Assembly: GCA_025462735.1 (NCBI GenBank) | Contig: JAOAPC010000008.1 | Span: 248,001 to 312,000, forward strand | Length of the DNA stretch: 64,000 nucleotides | Origin: Acidobacteriaceae bacterium | Lineage (GTDB): Bacteria; Acidobacteriota; Terriglobia; Terriglobales; Acidobacteriaceae | Direction of reading: 5' to 3' | Shown here: positions 33,203 to 41,402 of the stretch, in pieces | Layout: each line of letters begins with the position of its first letter | How positions within the stretch are numbered: position 1 is the first letter of the stretch | Program-made: the position numbers and the translations under genes | Notes under the pieces: generated by a model | Told to the model about the DNA's origin: nothing | Database searches by the model: none | Seen by the model: the letters and a program-made list of their open reading frames with translations, nothing else

Positions 33203-33247
33203 AACGCTGCCTCGAAATACCGCTTTGTCATCGATATGTCCGCTTAA
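33203..33247 (+). pseudogene. Alcohol dehydrogenase 3'-end remnant C
   Basis: Fourteen codons directly after the stop of the second winged-helix/TPR gene, in the same frame, read NAASKYRFVIDMSA and then TAA. KYRFVIDM equals the C-terminus of the dehydrogenase at 27970-29076, and 22 of 25 bases (33214-33238 versus 29037-29061) match. Only the tail is present. A different dehydrogenase paralog could be the true source, since this C-terminal motif is conserved in the family. Confidence 0.7.
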
Positions 33248-33310
33248 AGTAACCACCTTCAGGCTACGTTCTCGTTTTACTGAAAATAGGCATATCCGCA
33301 AATAAGGCAT

Positions 33311-33556
33311 ATGATTAAGGAGATGACTTATATCGCAGAACACCTCTCGAACCTTCGCCAAGAAATCACGGATTTGCGGAATATGAATGCTCGCTATTCC
33401 GCCAAGAGCGAGCACGGACCGCTTGACCAGTCGGCTTTAGAGACACGCACCAACCGCCTGTTGCAGATCAAACAGGAATTGTCGGATATGCGCGACCGTC
33501 CTACCGATCCCAAAGTCTGGTGGGAGAAACTTAGAAAGCCGATTCCTGTCGCTTAG
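33311..33556 (+). CDS. Small coiled protein of unknown function
   Basis: 81 residues, highly charged and helical ('MTYIAEHLSNLRQEITDLRNMNARYS', 'ETRTNRLLQIKQELSDMRDRP'), ending in 'DPKVWWEKLRKPIPVA'. The even polarity and heptad-like leucines suggest a short coiled coil. A start at the second Met (four residues later) has AAGGAG too close to it, so the first ATG is preferred. It is soluble, with no known motif. Confidence 0.65.
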   Translation: MIKEMTYIAEHLSNLRQEITDLRNMNARYSAKSEHGPLDQSALETRTNRLLQIKQELSDMRDRPTDPKVWWEKLRKPIPVA

Positions 33557-33752
33557 GCTGGCGCCCTGTTTTTCAACTGCGAGCCTGCTCCACACTTTCC
33601 GCAGGATCTTTTGAATTTCTCATCTGTGCGCATTTGTGCGCTTTACAGAGGGTCGGCGCTTCGCAAGACCGGCTAAGGCCTCCATTGTTAAGATAGAGCG
33701 CAGCGGCAGCTTGCTTCAGTCGCTCGGGCTTTTGACAGCTAGAGGCATTTCC

Positions 33753-34022
33753 ATGTGCAGAAACATTAAGACGCTTTTCAACTTCGATCCGCCGGTTACA
33801 GACGAAGAGGTTCGGGCGGCGTCGCTACAGTTTGTTAGAAAGATCAGCGGCTTCGGCAAACCTTCGAAGGCGAACGAGGCCGCGTTCCTAGCTGCAGTCG
33901 ATGAAGTGGCCGGCGCCTCGGCCCGGCTGCTTCGTGTGCTCGAAACTACCGCGCCGCCTAAGAGCCGCGAAGAAGAAGCGGCAAAAGCGAAAGCTCGCGG
34001 AGCCGAGCGTTTCGGCGACTGA
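33753..34022 (+). CDS. DUF2277 family protein
   Basis: 89 residues starting MCRNIKTLFNFDPPVTDEEV, the invariant start of DUF2277, followed by 'RAASLQFVRKISGFGKPSKANEAAFLAAVDEVA'. The ATG at 33753 is chosen on this basis, with AGAGG upstream. It is a small cytoplasmic helical protein of unknown role, frequent in actinobacteria and acidobacteria. It ends 12 bases before the convergent cytochrome gene. Confidence 0.9.
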   Translation: MCRNIKTLFNFDPPVTDEEVRAASLQFVRKISGFGKPSKANEAAFLAAVDEVAGASARLLRVLETTAPPKSREEEAAKAKARGAERFGD

Positions 34023-34034
34023 GCCTCCTAGACC

Positions 34035-35675
34035 CTATTGCAGGCGCCAAGGCGAGCGTTCCGGCCAATGGCGCATCGCGTCCGTTGCCCATGCCGTGGA
34101 TTTATCCGTGTGACATGAGGTGCATGGGTTGGGAATTCTGTACTGATCCGTCATCTGCGGTGTAATGAAGCGGAAGGTGTGCGCGTGAACAAATGTGTTG
34201 GGCGGGCCCTCGGTTTCGATCTGCGGCATGTGACAGGCTATGCACTGGCTTCCTGTAGACCCGCTCTTGTGATGCGTGTGCTCTTCGAGTGTCGCGGTGC
34301 GCGGCCCGTTCGGAGAAAGCGGCCCGTGGCAATCTAAGCAGAGCTTGTCGGCGGGCTTGACGAGTTGTGCGTAGTTGTTGGTGCCGTGCGCGTCGTGGCA
34401 ACTGAAGCAGGTGACCCCGCGACGATACATTACGCTGAGGACAAAGTCGTTCCCCTGCATTCGATTCTTGTGCGCGGTACCGTCGGGAAAATAGTAGAAG
34501 TCCGTCGTGCCCAGCGAGCGCTCTTCGAGCTTCCAATAATCTTGCAGCCTTCGCCCTGCTTCATAGCCAACCGGCCAGTCGTAATACTTGCCCTCAATAG
34601 GAATCGTGAGCGGGCGTCCTTGCGAGTGGCACTGGATGCAAGTGTCACTGGCCGCGACATAGTCCATGTGAGAAGGATTAAAGATATTGCCGCGAGTAGG
34701 ATGCGCTGTGTGTTCGCTGCCCGGCCCATGGCAGCGTTCGCAGCCCACGTTCCACTCGGCGACCTGCTTGGTATGAATGTCGTATCCGACCGAGTGGCAG
34801 CCATCGCACGTAGGTCCAGTCGGCCGTTGCATGTTGTCGGGAGGATAGTACCGCGCCCACCAATCCGTGCCTGGGCGGACGAAGTACTTGCTCCACACGT
34901 GATTCTTGACTTCCCACTGCGCCGGCAGAGGATAGTAGTCATCGCCGATTTTCGTGAAGTAACGCTGTTTCCAAAGGCTTCCGTAAACGAAGGCGATCTG
35001 CTCGCGGGAGAATTTCGCCACTGTGTTCGAGGCAAGATTGGGGAGGATTGCTTCCGGATGCTCGTGGGGATCGCGGACTATATTTGCCATTGGCGTCTTT
35101 TTCCAGCGATCGTAAATTTCTGCGTGGCATTTTTCGCACGCTGTCGAGCCAACATAATGAGCTGAGCTAACTGCTGCCTGCTCAGTTTGCTCTTGCTTTG
35201 TAAGTGGGCGCAGGCTGCGAATAAAAATAATCAGCCGCCAGATGTCCCCTGCATCCGGATACGCATTCCCCCAGGCGGGCATCCCCGTAAGCTGCACCCC
35301 ATTTTTAATGATGTAGTGGATCTCGCCATCGCTAAGCCTTTGGGTTTCCATCGAGCGAAGGTCAGGCACTCGGGGATAAAGACTTCGGCCCATGGGCGTG
35401 ACCCCGCTACCGTCAATGCCGTGACAATTAGCGCAGCGCGCCAGGAAGCTTTCGCGCCCGGTTTGGAGGTTCTCCGCCGAAGCCTTCAGGGGATTCTTGT
35501 CGCGTCGCGCATGTCGGGGGATTGCTAGATTTCGTACACTTCGCGCCACCACCTTCTCAAGCCGCGTAGGTTCTGTGGTCGCACGAAAGCCGCGCCCAAT
35601 CAGCAATGCGGCGCAAATGGCAACAGCAACTACAACCCCGAGAAGCACCATCAGCGTCCTTCTCCGCTTACTCAT
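34035..35675 (-). CDS. Membrane-anchored nine-haem cytochrome c
   Basis: 546 residues with an N-terminal membrane anchor (about 8-28) and nine CxxCH haem-attachment motifs: CANCH, CEKCH, CDGCH, CERCH, CIQCH, CFSCH, CLDCH, CIACH and CTSCH. The first motif sits in a mono-haem cytochrome c domain (70-155, with distal Met near 'TGMPAWG'). The other eight form a multihaem part with 'CSVGYD', 'GPGSEH' and 'CFSCHDAHG' stretches like those of cytochrome c554 / NapC-NrfB-type proteins. It should carry electrons in the periplasm. The electron acceptor is unknown. The fusion of a class I cytochrome domain to an eight-haem module is notable. Confidence 0.9.
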   Translation of the reverse strand: MSKRRRTLMVLLGVVVAVAICAALLIGRGFRATTEPTRLEKVVARSVRNLAIPRHARRDKNPLKASAENLQTGRESFLARCANCHGIDGSGVTPMGRSLYPRVPDLRSMETQRLSDGEIHYIIKNGVQLTGMPAWGNAYPDAGDIWRLIIFIRSLRPLTKQEQTEQAAVSSAHYVGSTACEKCHAEIYDRWKKTPMANIVRDPHEHPEAILPNLASNTVAKFSREQIAFVYGSLWKQRYFTKIGDDYYPLPAQWEVKNHVWSKYFVRPGTDWWARYYPPDNMQRPTGPTCDGCHSVGYDIHTKQVAEWNVGCERCHGPGSEHTAHPTRGNIFNPSHMDYVAASDTCIQCHSQGRPLTIPIEGKYYDWPVGYEAGRRLQDYWKLEERSLGTTDFYYFPDGTAHKNRMQGNDFVLSVMYRRGVTCFSCHDAHGTNNYAQLVKPADKLCLDCHGPLSPNGPRTATLEEHTHHKSGSTGSQCIACHMPQIETEGPPNTFVHAHTFRFITPQMTDQYRIPNPCTSCHTDKSTAWATDAMRHWPERSPWRLQ

Positions 35676-35833
35676 CCACGGCCCTCTGCTGAGATCAGCG
35701 ACATCGCGCCCGCATCTAGTAAGTTGCGAAAGCGCATTTTATCCGAGGCGGTTTGTCGAGTTGTCAATTTTTATGACGGCGCGTACGATCAGACCGCCCG
35801 CAATCCCCTCGCAAAACTGAAAGGACGCCCGCC

Positions 35834-36355
35834 ATGATTTTTGGTATGAGCCTGCAAACCTACACTCTCATCCATGTGCTCATCAGCCTGATCGGAATCG
35901 GTGCTGGGTTCGTCGTCATGTATGGCATGCTAACCGGCAAACGCCTCGATGGCTGGACAGCGGTGTTCCTGACAACTACGGTCCTGACCAGCGTGACCGG
36001 ATTCGGCTTTCCTTTTAAAGGAGTGACTCCGGCAATCAACTTTGGAGTCATTTCGCTCGTCGTGCTAGCAATCGCTATCGCTGCGCGCTACGCCCGGCAT
36101 CTCGCTGGCGCCTGGCGGAAAACTTACGTCGTTACAGCGGCCCTAGCGCTGTATTTGAATGTCTTCGTCCTGGTCGTGCAATCCTTCGAGAAGGTCCCCG
36201 CGTTGAAAGCCGCTGCTCCAACCCAAAAAGAGCCGCCATTTCTAGTTGCGCAACTTGCGGTGCTGGCGCTTTTTATCGTGCTGACGGTGTTTGCGGCCAA
36301 GCGCTTCCGAGGGGAACCGCCGGTAGCGGTGAAGCCTATGAGAGGCGCAGCTTAG
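35834..36355 (+). CDS. Small polytopic membrane protein of unknown function
   Basis: 173 residues with four to five hydrophobic segments (about 8-32, 40-60, 68-85, 95-118 and 137-155). The segment 'GWTAVFLTTTVLTSVTGFGFPF' includes the loop-helix pattern of small quinone- or haem-associated membrane proteins, but no His pair for haem is certain. GAAAGGA lies upstream. It is divergent from the nine-haem cytochrome gene. A link in respiration is possible by position only. Confidence 0.75.
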   Translation: MIFGMSLQTYTLIHVLISLIGIGAGFVVMYGMLTGKRLDGWTAVFLTTTVLTSVTGFGFPFKGVTPAINFGVISLVVLAIAIAARYARHLAGAWRKTYVVTAALALYLNVFVLVVQSFEKVPALKAAAPTQKEPPFLVAQLAVLALFIVLTVFAAKRFRGEPPVAVKPMRGAA

Positions 36356-36477
36356 AACTCAGGAGTGCAGAACGACAGGAGTTCAGACCCGAGTTCCACC
36401 AACGTGAGGCTCAACTTTTAGTACAATAGCTAACTCCAGGCTGTCAGGACATTCTCCCGGTAGATTATTTCTTCAAG

Positions 36478-38097
36478 ATGCCCGTACCCATATTTCTGGC
36501 CTTTATTTTCGCCCAGCAGGGGCTCTCGCAATACGTCCGCCAACACTTTCTTGATACTACATTCAGGGGTCTTTACCACGCCAATGCCTTCGACATGGCG
36601 CTGCTCATACCGTATTTCGTGGTGCTGATTTTGCTGGCGACGTACGGAATCCATCGTTACACGCTGGTGTATCTGTATTACAAGAACAAGAAAAATCAAA
36701 CCACTGAGCCCGAGGAGAAATTCTCCGAACTGCCTCGTGTTACCGTCCAGCTTCCCATTTTCAATGAGCAGTTTGTGATTGACCGTCTGCTGCAGGCGAT
36801 TTGCCGGCTGGATTATCCGCGCGAGAAGCTGGAGATTCAGGTCCTGGACGACTCCACAGATGAGACAGTCGATGTTGCGAGCGGGTTGGTCGAGTACTAC
36901 GCAGCGCAGGGATATCCGGTCACTTACCACCATCGCAGCAATCGCGCTGGATTCAAGGCGGGCGCTTTACATGAAGGATTGAGGTCGGCGAGCGGGGAAT
37001 TCGTTGCCATCTTCGACGCAGATTTCGTCCCGCCGCCTGATTTTCTTGAGCGCACAATTCATCACTTCACTGGTGAAAAGGTTGGCATGGTCCAAACGCG
37101 CTGGACCCACATCAACCGCCATTATTCTTTTCTGACCGAGGTTGAGGCCATCCTGCTCGATGGACACTTTGTGCTGGAACACTCCGGCCGCGCACGCAGC
37201 AACGTGTTTTTTAACTTCAATGGGACTGCGGGTGTATGGCGGCGCAAGGCCATCGACGACGCCGGCGGCTGGCAGCACGACACGCTCACCGAGGACACCG
37301 ACCTCTCTTACCGCGCTCAATTAAAGGGATGGAAGTTTATTTATCGGCAAGACGTCGAGTGCCCTGCCGAGCTGCCGGTAGAAATGACCGCATTTAAGAC
37401 GCAGCAAGCGCGATGGGCGAAAGGGCTGATCCAGACCGGAAAGAAGATTCTGCCGCGCGTGCTCAAGAGTGATCAACCGTTTCGGGTGAAGCTGGAATCC
37501 TGGTATCACTTGACCGCGAATCTGAGCTATCCCTTGATGGTCGTTCTCTCGGTGCTGTTGCTGCCGGCGATGGTTATTCGCTTTTACCAGGGCTGGTTTC
37601 AGATGCTCTACATCGACGTGCCCCTCTTCCTGGCTTCGACATTTTCGATTTCAAGCTTCTACCTGGTCTCGCAGCGCGAACTCTTTCCGAAGACATGGCC
37701 GCGGGCGCTGCTCTACTTGCCATTCTTAATGGCGTTAGGAATCGGACTGACCGTAACCAACACCTGTGCCGTCGTCGAAGCGCTTATCGGAAAACAAACA
37801 GCCTTCGCGCGCACGCCGAAGTATCGCGTGGAATCGAAAAAAGACAGAGTGCAGGGCGCAAAATACCGCAAGCGTCTCGGTTGGGTGCCGTGGATCGAGA
37901 TGCTGATCGGCGGTTATTTCGCGTTGACGGTTTATTATGCGGTGCAGAATGAGAATTATCTCACCGTGCCTTTTCTAATGCTCTTCGTAGTGGGCTATTG
38001 GTACACGGGGCTGATGTCGCTACTGCAAGGGCGCTTTGCGGGACTGGATCTCAGTCCGGCGGAGAGTCATTCCAAGCCTTTCCCGGTCGGAGTCTGA
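36478..38097 (+). CDS. Processive family 2 glycosyltransferase (cellulose-synthase-like)
   Basis: 539 residues. An N-terminal membrane helix (about 35-60) precedes the GT2 domain with 'VQLPIFNEQFVIDRLLQAIC', 'EIQVLDDSTDET', 'VAIFDADFVPP', 'TEDTDLSYR' and 'QQARWAKG' (QxxRW), the complete set of processive D,D,D,QxxRW residues. Four to five membrane helices follow (345-540). It builds a beta-linked polysaccharide or a glycolipid at the inner membrane. No cellulose or PNAG accessory gene lies nearby, so the product is open. Confidence 0.92.
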   Translation: MPVPIFLAFIFAQQGLSQYVRQHFLDTTFRGLYHANAFDMALLIPYFVVLILLATYGIHRYTLVYLYYKNKKNQTTEPEEKFSELPRVTVQLPIFNEQFVIDRLLQAICRLDYPREKLEIQVLDDSTDETVDVASGLVEYYAAQGYPVTYHHRSNRAGFKAGALHEGLRSASGEFVAIFDADFVPPPDFLERTIHHFTGEKVGMVQTRWTHINRHYSFLTEVEAILLDGHFVLEHSGRARSNVFFNFNGTAGVWRRKAIDDAGGWQHDTLTEDTDLSYRAQLKGWKFIYRQDVECPAELPVEMTAFKTQQARWAKGLIQTGKKILPRVLKSDQPFRVKLESWYHLTANLSYPLMVVLSVLLLPAMVIRFYQGWFQMLYIDVPLFLASTFSISSFYLVSQRELFPKTWPRALLYLPFLMALGIGLTVTNTCAVVEALIGKQTAFARTPKYRVESKKDRVQGAKYRKRLGWVPWIEMLIGGYFALTVYYAVQNENYLTVPFLMLFVVGYWYTGLMSLLQGRFAGLDLSPAESHSKPFPVGV

Positions 38098-38189
38098 CCA
38101 CCCGTTCTGCCGTGAGAAATCCTTCCATTTTTTAGTAGAGCAGAGTTAGAATGCGTTTCGCTTCCATTGTGCCTCGTAAGGAGGTGTGT

Positions 38190-39182
38190 ATGAAGTACCG
38201 CAGTCTGGCTCTTCCAGTATTGTTGCTGTCGTTACTGGTTTTTCTTCCGAGTTGCGGAACGGGACATAGCGGCGAAACTTATGTTCTGATTTCCGCGAAC
38301 ATCAAAGTGCCCTACTGGCAAAGCGCAGGCGCTGGCTTTAGCCAAGCGGCCGGCCAGTTGGGAGTAGGATACGCTTTCCAAGGACCGGACACCTACGATC
38401 CTGGCACCGAACGTGAGACATTAGAAAACGCGATCCAGAAGAAGCCGAGCGGGATTCTGGTTTCAGTGGCCGACCCCAACACGATCAAAGGTTCCATTGA
38501 TAAAGCCATCGCCTCCGGCATTCCGGTCATAACCATCGATTCCGACGCACCGGCAAGCAAACGCCTGTTTTTTATTGGAACGAATAACTATCAGGCGGGC
38601 TTAACCGGCGGCAAACGGCTTGTTCAGGAACTCAAAGGCAAAGGCACGGTTGCAGTTTTTACTATGCCATCGCAGTCGAACCTCAACGAGCGCCTGCGCG
38701 GATATATAGACGCGGTTGAAAGTTCTCCTCAGATCAAGATTACACACATTGTCGACATCAAGGGCGATCCCCGCATTGCATTCGACACCACCAACCAATT
38801 CCTGGCCAACGACAAGAAGGAACATATTGACGCATTCGTCTGTCTCGAAGCTTTGTCCGGGAAAGAAATCGCTGGCGTGCTGCAGAATTACAACGTCAAA
38901 GGACGGACGATCATTGCGATGGACGCAGATCCAGACACGCTGCAGTGGATTCAAAAAGGTGTGATCGCGGCAACCATTTCTCAGAAGCCTTACACAATGG
39001 CCTATATCGGGCTGCAGATGCTCGACAATCTACACCATCAACTTCCTAAATCACTCGACACAGACTGGGCACGCGACAGCTTCGCGCCTGTTCCTACTTT
39101 CGTTGATACAGGATCGGCGCTGGTGGATAAGACCAATATCGATGCTTTCATTGCCGCGAGTAAATCCATTTCAGGGAAATAG
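38190..39182 (+). CDS. Sugar-binding lipoprotein (ribose/galactose-type periplasmic binding protein)
   Basis: 330 residues from the ATG at 38190, which has AAGGAGGTG just upstream. A lipobox 'LPSCG' follows the hydrophobic leader, predicting a lipid-anchored protein. The fold is that of periplasmic-binding-protein family 4: 'PYWQSAGAGFSQAAGQLGV', 'AIQKKPSGILVSVADPNTI', 'GIPVITIDSDAP', 'FIGTNNYQAGLTGG', 'LNERLRGYIDAVES', 'AFVCLEALSGKEIAGVL', 'IIAMDADPDTLQWIQKGVIAATISQKPY'. No ABC permease or ATPase gene is adjacent. It may feed a distant transporter or act in sensing. Confidence 0.9.
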   Translation: MKYRSLALPVLLLSLLVFLPSCGTGHSGETYVLISANIKVPYWQSAGAGFSQAAGQLGVGYAFQGPDTYDPGTERETLENAIQKKPSGILVSVADPNTIKGSIDKAIASGIPVITIDSDAPASKRLFFIGTNNYQAGLTGGKRLVQELKGKGTVAVFTMPSQSNLNERLRGYIDAVESSPQIKITHIVDIKGDPRIAFDTTNQFLANDKKEHIDAFVCLEALSGKEIAGVLQNYNVKGRTIIAMDADPDTLQWIQKGVIAATISQKPYTMAYIGLQMLDNLHHQLPKSLDTDWARDSFAPVPTFVDTGSALVDKTNIDAFIAASKSISGK

Positions 39183-39190
39183 AACAACAA

Positions 39191-40534
39191 ATGATGAGAA
39201 AGATGTTGGCGGTTGCCGTCTTTTTTGGGGTCTCATGCTTAATCGGAAGAGCGTTGGAGCGCCAGCCCTCCTCTGACTATCACGCCCGGCGTGAAAAGCT
39301 GGCCACCAAACTTGACGGGGGTATAGCCATATTGTTTGCTCCATCGGAGGCCGAGGGGCCGAATGCTATCTACGGCTACCGCCCGGAGGACAACTTCTTT
39401 TACTTGACCGGCTGGCAGCAACCCGGCGCAGCGTTGCTGGTAGCGACTGCGCGAGAAGCCACAAACGACAATCCCGCGCGTCCCTATACAGAAATTCTTT
39501 TTCTCCCCAAACGAAATTATTCCCAAGAGAAATGGACCGGCGCGAAGCTAGGCCCCGATGATCCAAAAGCCCCGCAGATCACCGGATTTGAGAGGGTCGA
39601 GCCGCTTGATAATTTACGCGACGAACTCGTGAAGCTGGTGCCGGCGCGGACCAAAATCTACACCGACGTGCCCGCGGCTGAGGAAGAGTCCAATTCGAAA
39701 GAAGCCTTGCATTGGCTGCAAACCGCGAACGCCTTTCCAGTCGGCACATCGTATGAGGACATAAGGCCGCTGGTGGGCTCGTTGCGTACCGTAAAAGATG
39801 CCGGAGAAATGGACCTAATACGCAAAGCCGTCAACGCTTCCATCGCCGCACAGCTAGCCGCAATTCGCGCCATCAAGCCGGGCATGACTGAGCGCGAGAT
39901 TTCCTCCCTTCTTCAGTACGAGTGGGGGAAACGGGCTTGCGAGCGCCCAGCCTATGCACCGATCGTAGGTTCAGGTCTAAACTCCACTGTCCTGCATTAT
40001 TCGGATGATTCCGGCACCATTCAATCCGGCGACCTGGTTCTAATGGATGCAGCTGGAGAATACTCTCTGTATGCTTCCGATATAACCCGCACGGTGCCTG
40101 CGTCGGGGAAGTTTACTCCGCGCCAGCGCGAAATCTACGATATTGTTCTCGGCGCGCAAAAGGCCGCTATGGCGGCGTTTCAATCTGGGAAATCACATTT
40201 GCATCACAATCAGCCAGATTCGATCCACGATGTTGCCTTCAATTACATCAATACTCATGGAAAAGATCTGCACGGCGAACCGCTGGGCAAGTATTTCTTC
40301 CACGGGCTCGGGCATTACGTAGGCCTGAACGTCCACGACCCCGGCGACTACTCAGTACCGCTTGGTCCTGGCATGGTGTTTACGATTGAGCCGGGAATTT
40401 ACATTCCGGAAGAGAAGATCGGTGTCCGCATTGAAGACATGTTTTATGTCGATAGCAACGGCAAGCTGATTCATCTGACCGAGTCCCTGCCGCAATCGCC
40501 GGATGAAATTGAGAAGCTGATGTCCGGAAAATAA
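39191..40534 (+). CDS. pepP: Exported Xaa-Pro aminopeptidase (M24B)
   Basis: 447 residues with a signal peptide (about 1-22). A PepP-type N-terminal domain ('YHARREKLATKL', 'YGYRPEDNFFYLTGWQQPGAALL') precedes the pita-bread metal domain. The five metal ligands are all seen: 'DAAGEYSLYASDITRT' (two Asp), 'HGLGHYVGLNVHD' (His), 'TIEPGIYIPE' (Glu) and 'GVRIEDMF' (Glu). It removes N-terminal residues before proline using two divalent metal ions. Export is unusual for E. coli PepP but common among acidobacterial relatives. It lies eight bases after the lipoprotein gene. Confidence 0.92.
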   Translation: MMRKMLAVAVFFGVSCLIGRALERQPSSDYHARREKLATKLDGGIAILFAPSEAEGPNAIYGYRPEDNFFYLTGWQQPGAALLVATAREATNDNPARPYTEILFLPKRNYSQEKWTGAKLGPDDPKAPQITGFERVEPLDNLRDELVKLVPARTKIYTDVPAAEEESNSKEALHWLQTANAFPVGTSYEDIRPLVGSLRTVKDAGEMDLIRKAVNASIAAQLAAIRAIKPGMTEREISSLLQYEWGKRACERPAYAPIVGSGLNSTVLHYSDDSGTIQSGDLVLMDAAGEYSLYASDITRTVPASGKFTPRQREIYDIVLGAQKAAMAAFQSGKSHLHHNQPDSIHDVAFNYINTHGKDLHGEPLGKYFFHGLGHYVGLNVHDPGDYSVPLGPGMVFTIEPGIYIPEEKIGVRIEDMFYVDSNGKLIHLTESLPQSPDEIEKLMSGK

Positions 40535-40623
40535 TTGCGTCCCGACGCTGCCCTCGCATGCTTGCAATAGTCGTCTGCCTGTCCTCCCGCACTCGCGTTT
40601 TGGTATCCTAAAGCATCGTGCGG

Positions 40624-40767
40624 ATGATCTGGTGGTTTCTGATCGTCGCGTTAGCCGCCGGGGCCGTCATTTGGGCCGCCTTGTCCGCATATATTCGAGT
40701 GCAGGAACGTTTGAAGAAGGCTGAGAATCAACCGGAGCACCAAGCCGGAACCGGCCATCACCCTTAG
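40624..40767 (+). CDS. Small single-pass membrane protein
   Basis: 47 residues from ATG 40624 (or 49 from the GTG at 40618) to TAG 40765-40767. One membrane helix ('IWWFLIVALAAGAVIWAALSAYI') is followed by a charged cytoplasmic tail ('RVQERLKKAENQPEHQAGTGHHP'). The ribosome-binding site is weak. The frame has plausible composition and sits between pepP and bioY on the same strand. Confidence 0.5.
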   Translation: MIWWFLIVALAAGAVIWAALSAYIRVQERLKKAENQPEHQAGTGHHP

Positions 40768-40790
40768 CCTTAAGGAAGAGGTAAGACCAA

Positions 40791-41366
40791 ATGTCATCGT
40801 CGGCAACCCAGGTTGCAAGCGCGCGGAATCGTGCAGTTGAGATTGCGAGCCAGGTTGCGATCCTGGTTGCGGCCAGTGTTTTTGTTGCCGTCTGCGCGCG
40901 CATCTATATTCCCCTGCCAGGCACGCCGGTGCCGCTTACAGTGCAGAATCTTGGTGTGTTGTTGGTCGGCCTTGCTTTGGGAAGCCGCCGGGGTTTTGCC
41001 GCGCTGGCACTCTATCTGGCAGAGGGCGCCACTGGATTGCCGGTCTTCAGTCCGCATGGCCTGGGCGGAATTGCCCAGATTCTGGGCCCGACCGGTGGAT
41101 ATTTGATCGCCTACCCGTTCGTCGCGGCGCTCACTGGATATATTTTTGAGCGCGGCAAGGCGACGTTCGCGCGCGCGGCATTCGCATCTCTCGCGGGAGA
41201 AGTTCTGCTGTTCACCTTTGGCATCTCGTGGCTCTATGTGCTTACGCACTCTCTGGCTCGCGCCCTCAGCTTCGGTCTTTACTGGTTCATCTTTGCTGAA
41301 GTAATCAAGATCATGCTCGCCGCGGGAGCGGTCCGCAGTTGGCAAGCTCTCTTTGCGCGAGATTGA
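40791..41366 (+). CDS. bioY: Biotin transporter S-component BioY
   Basis: 191 residues with six hydrophobic segments. The BioY signature is plain: 'IYIPLPGTPVPLTVQNLGVLLVGLALGSRRGFAALALYLAEGATGLPVF' and 'GGIAQILGPTGGYLIAYPFVAALTGYI'. It captures biotin in the membrane as the substrate-binding unit of an ECF transporter. No ECF ATPase or T component is adjacent, so it may work alone or share a module elsewhere. AAGGAAGAGG precedes the ATG. Confidence 0.95.
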   Translation: MSSSATQVASARNRAVEIASQVAILVAASVFVAVCARIYIPLPGTPVPLTVQNLGVLLVGLALGSRRGFAALALYLAEGATGLPVFSPHGLGGIAQILGPTGGYLIAYPFVAALTGYIFERGKATFARAAFASLAGEVLLFTFGISWLYVLTHSLARALSFGLYWFIFAEVIKIMLAAGAVRSWQALFARD

Positions 41367-41402
41367 GCTACTCAGAGTTCATTCCTTTCTGGAGATAAAT
41401 AC

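Noticed and set aside
34365-35165. A 266-codon plus-strand open frame
   Set aside because: It is antisense to the nine-haem cytochrome gene, whose CxxCH motifs are unmistakable.
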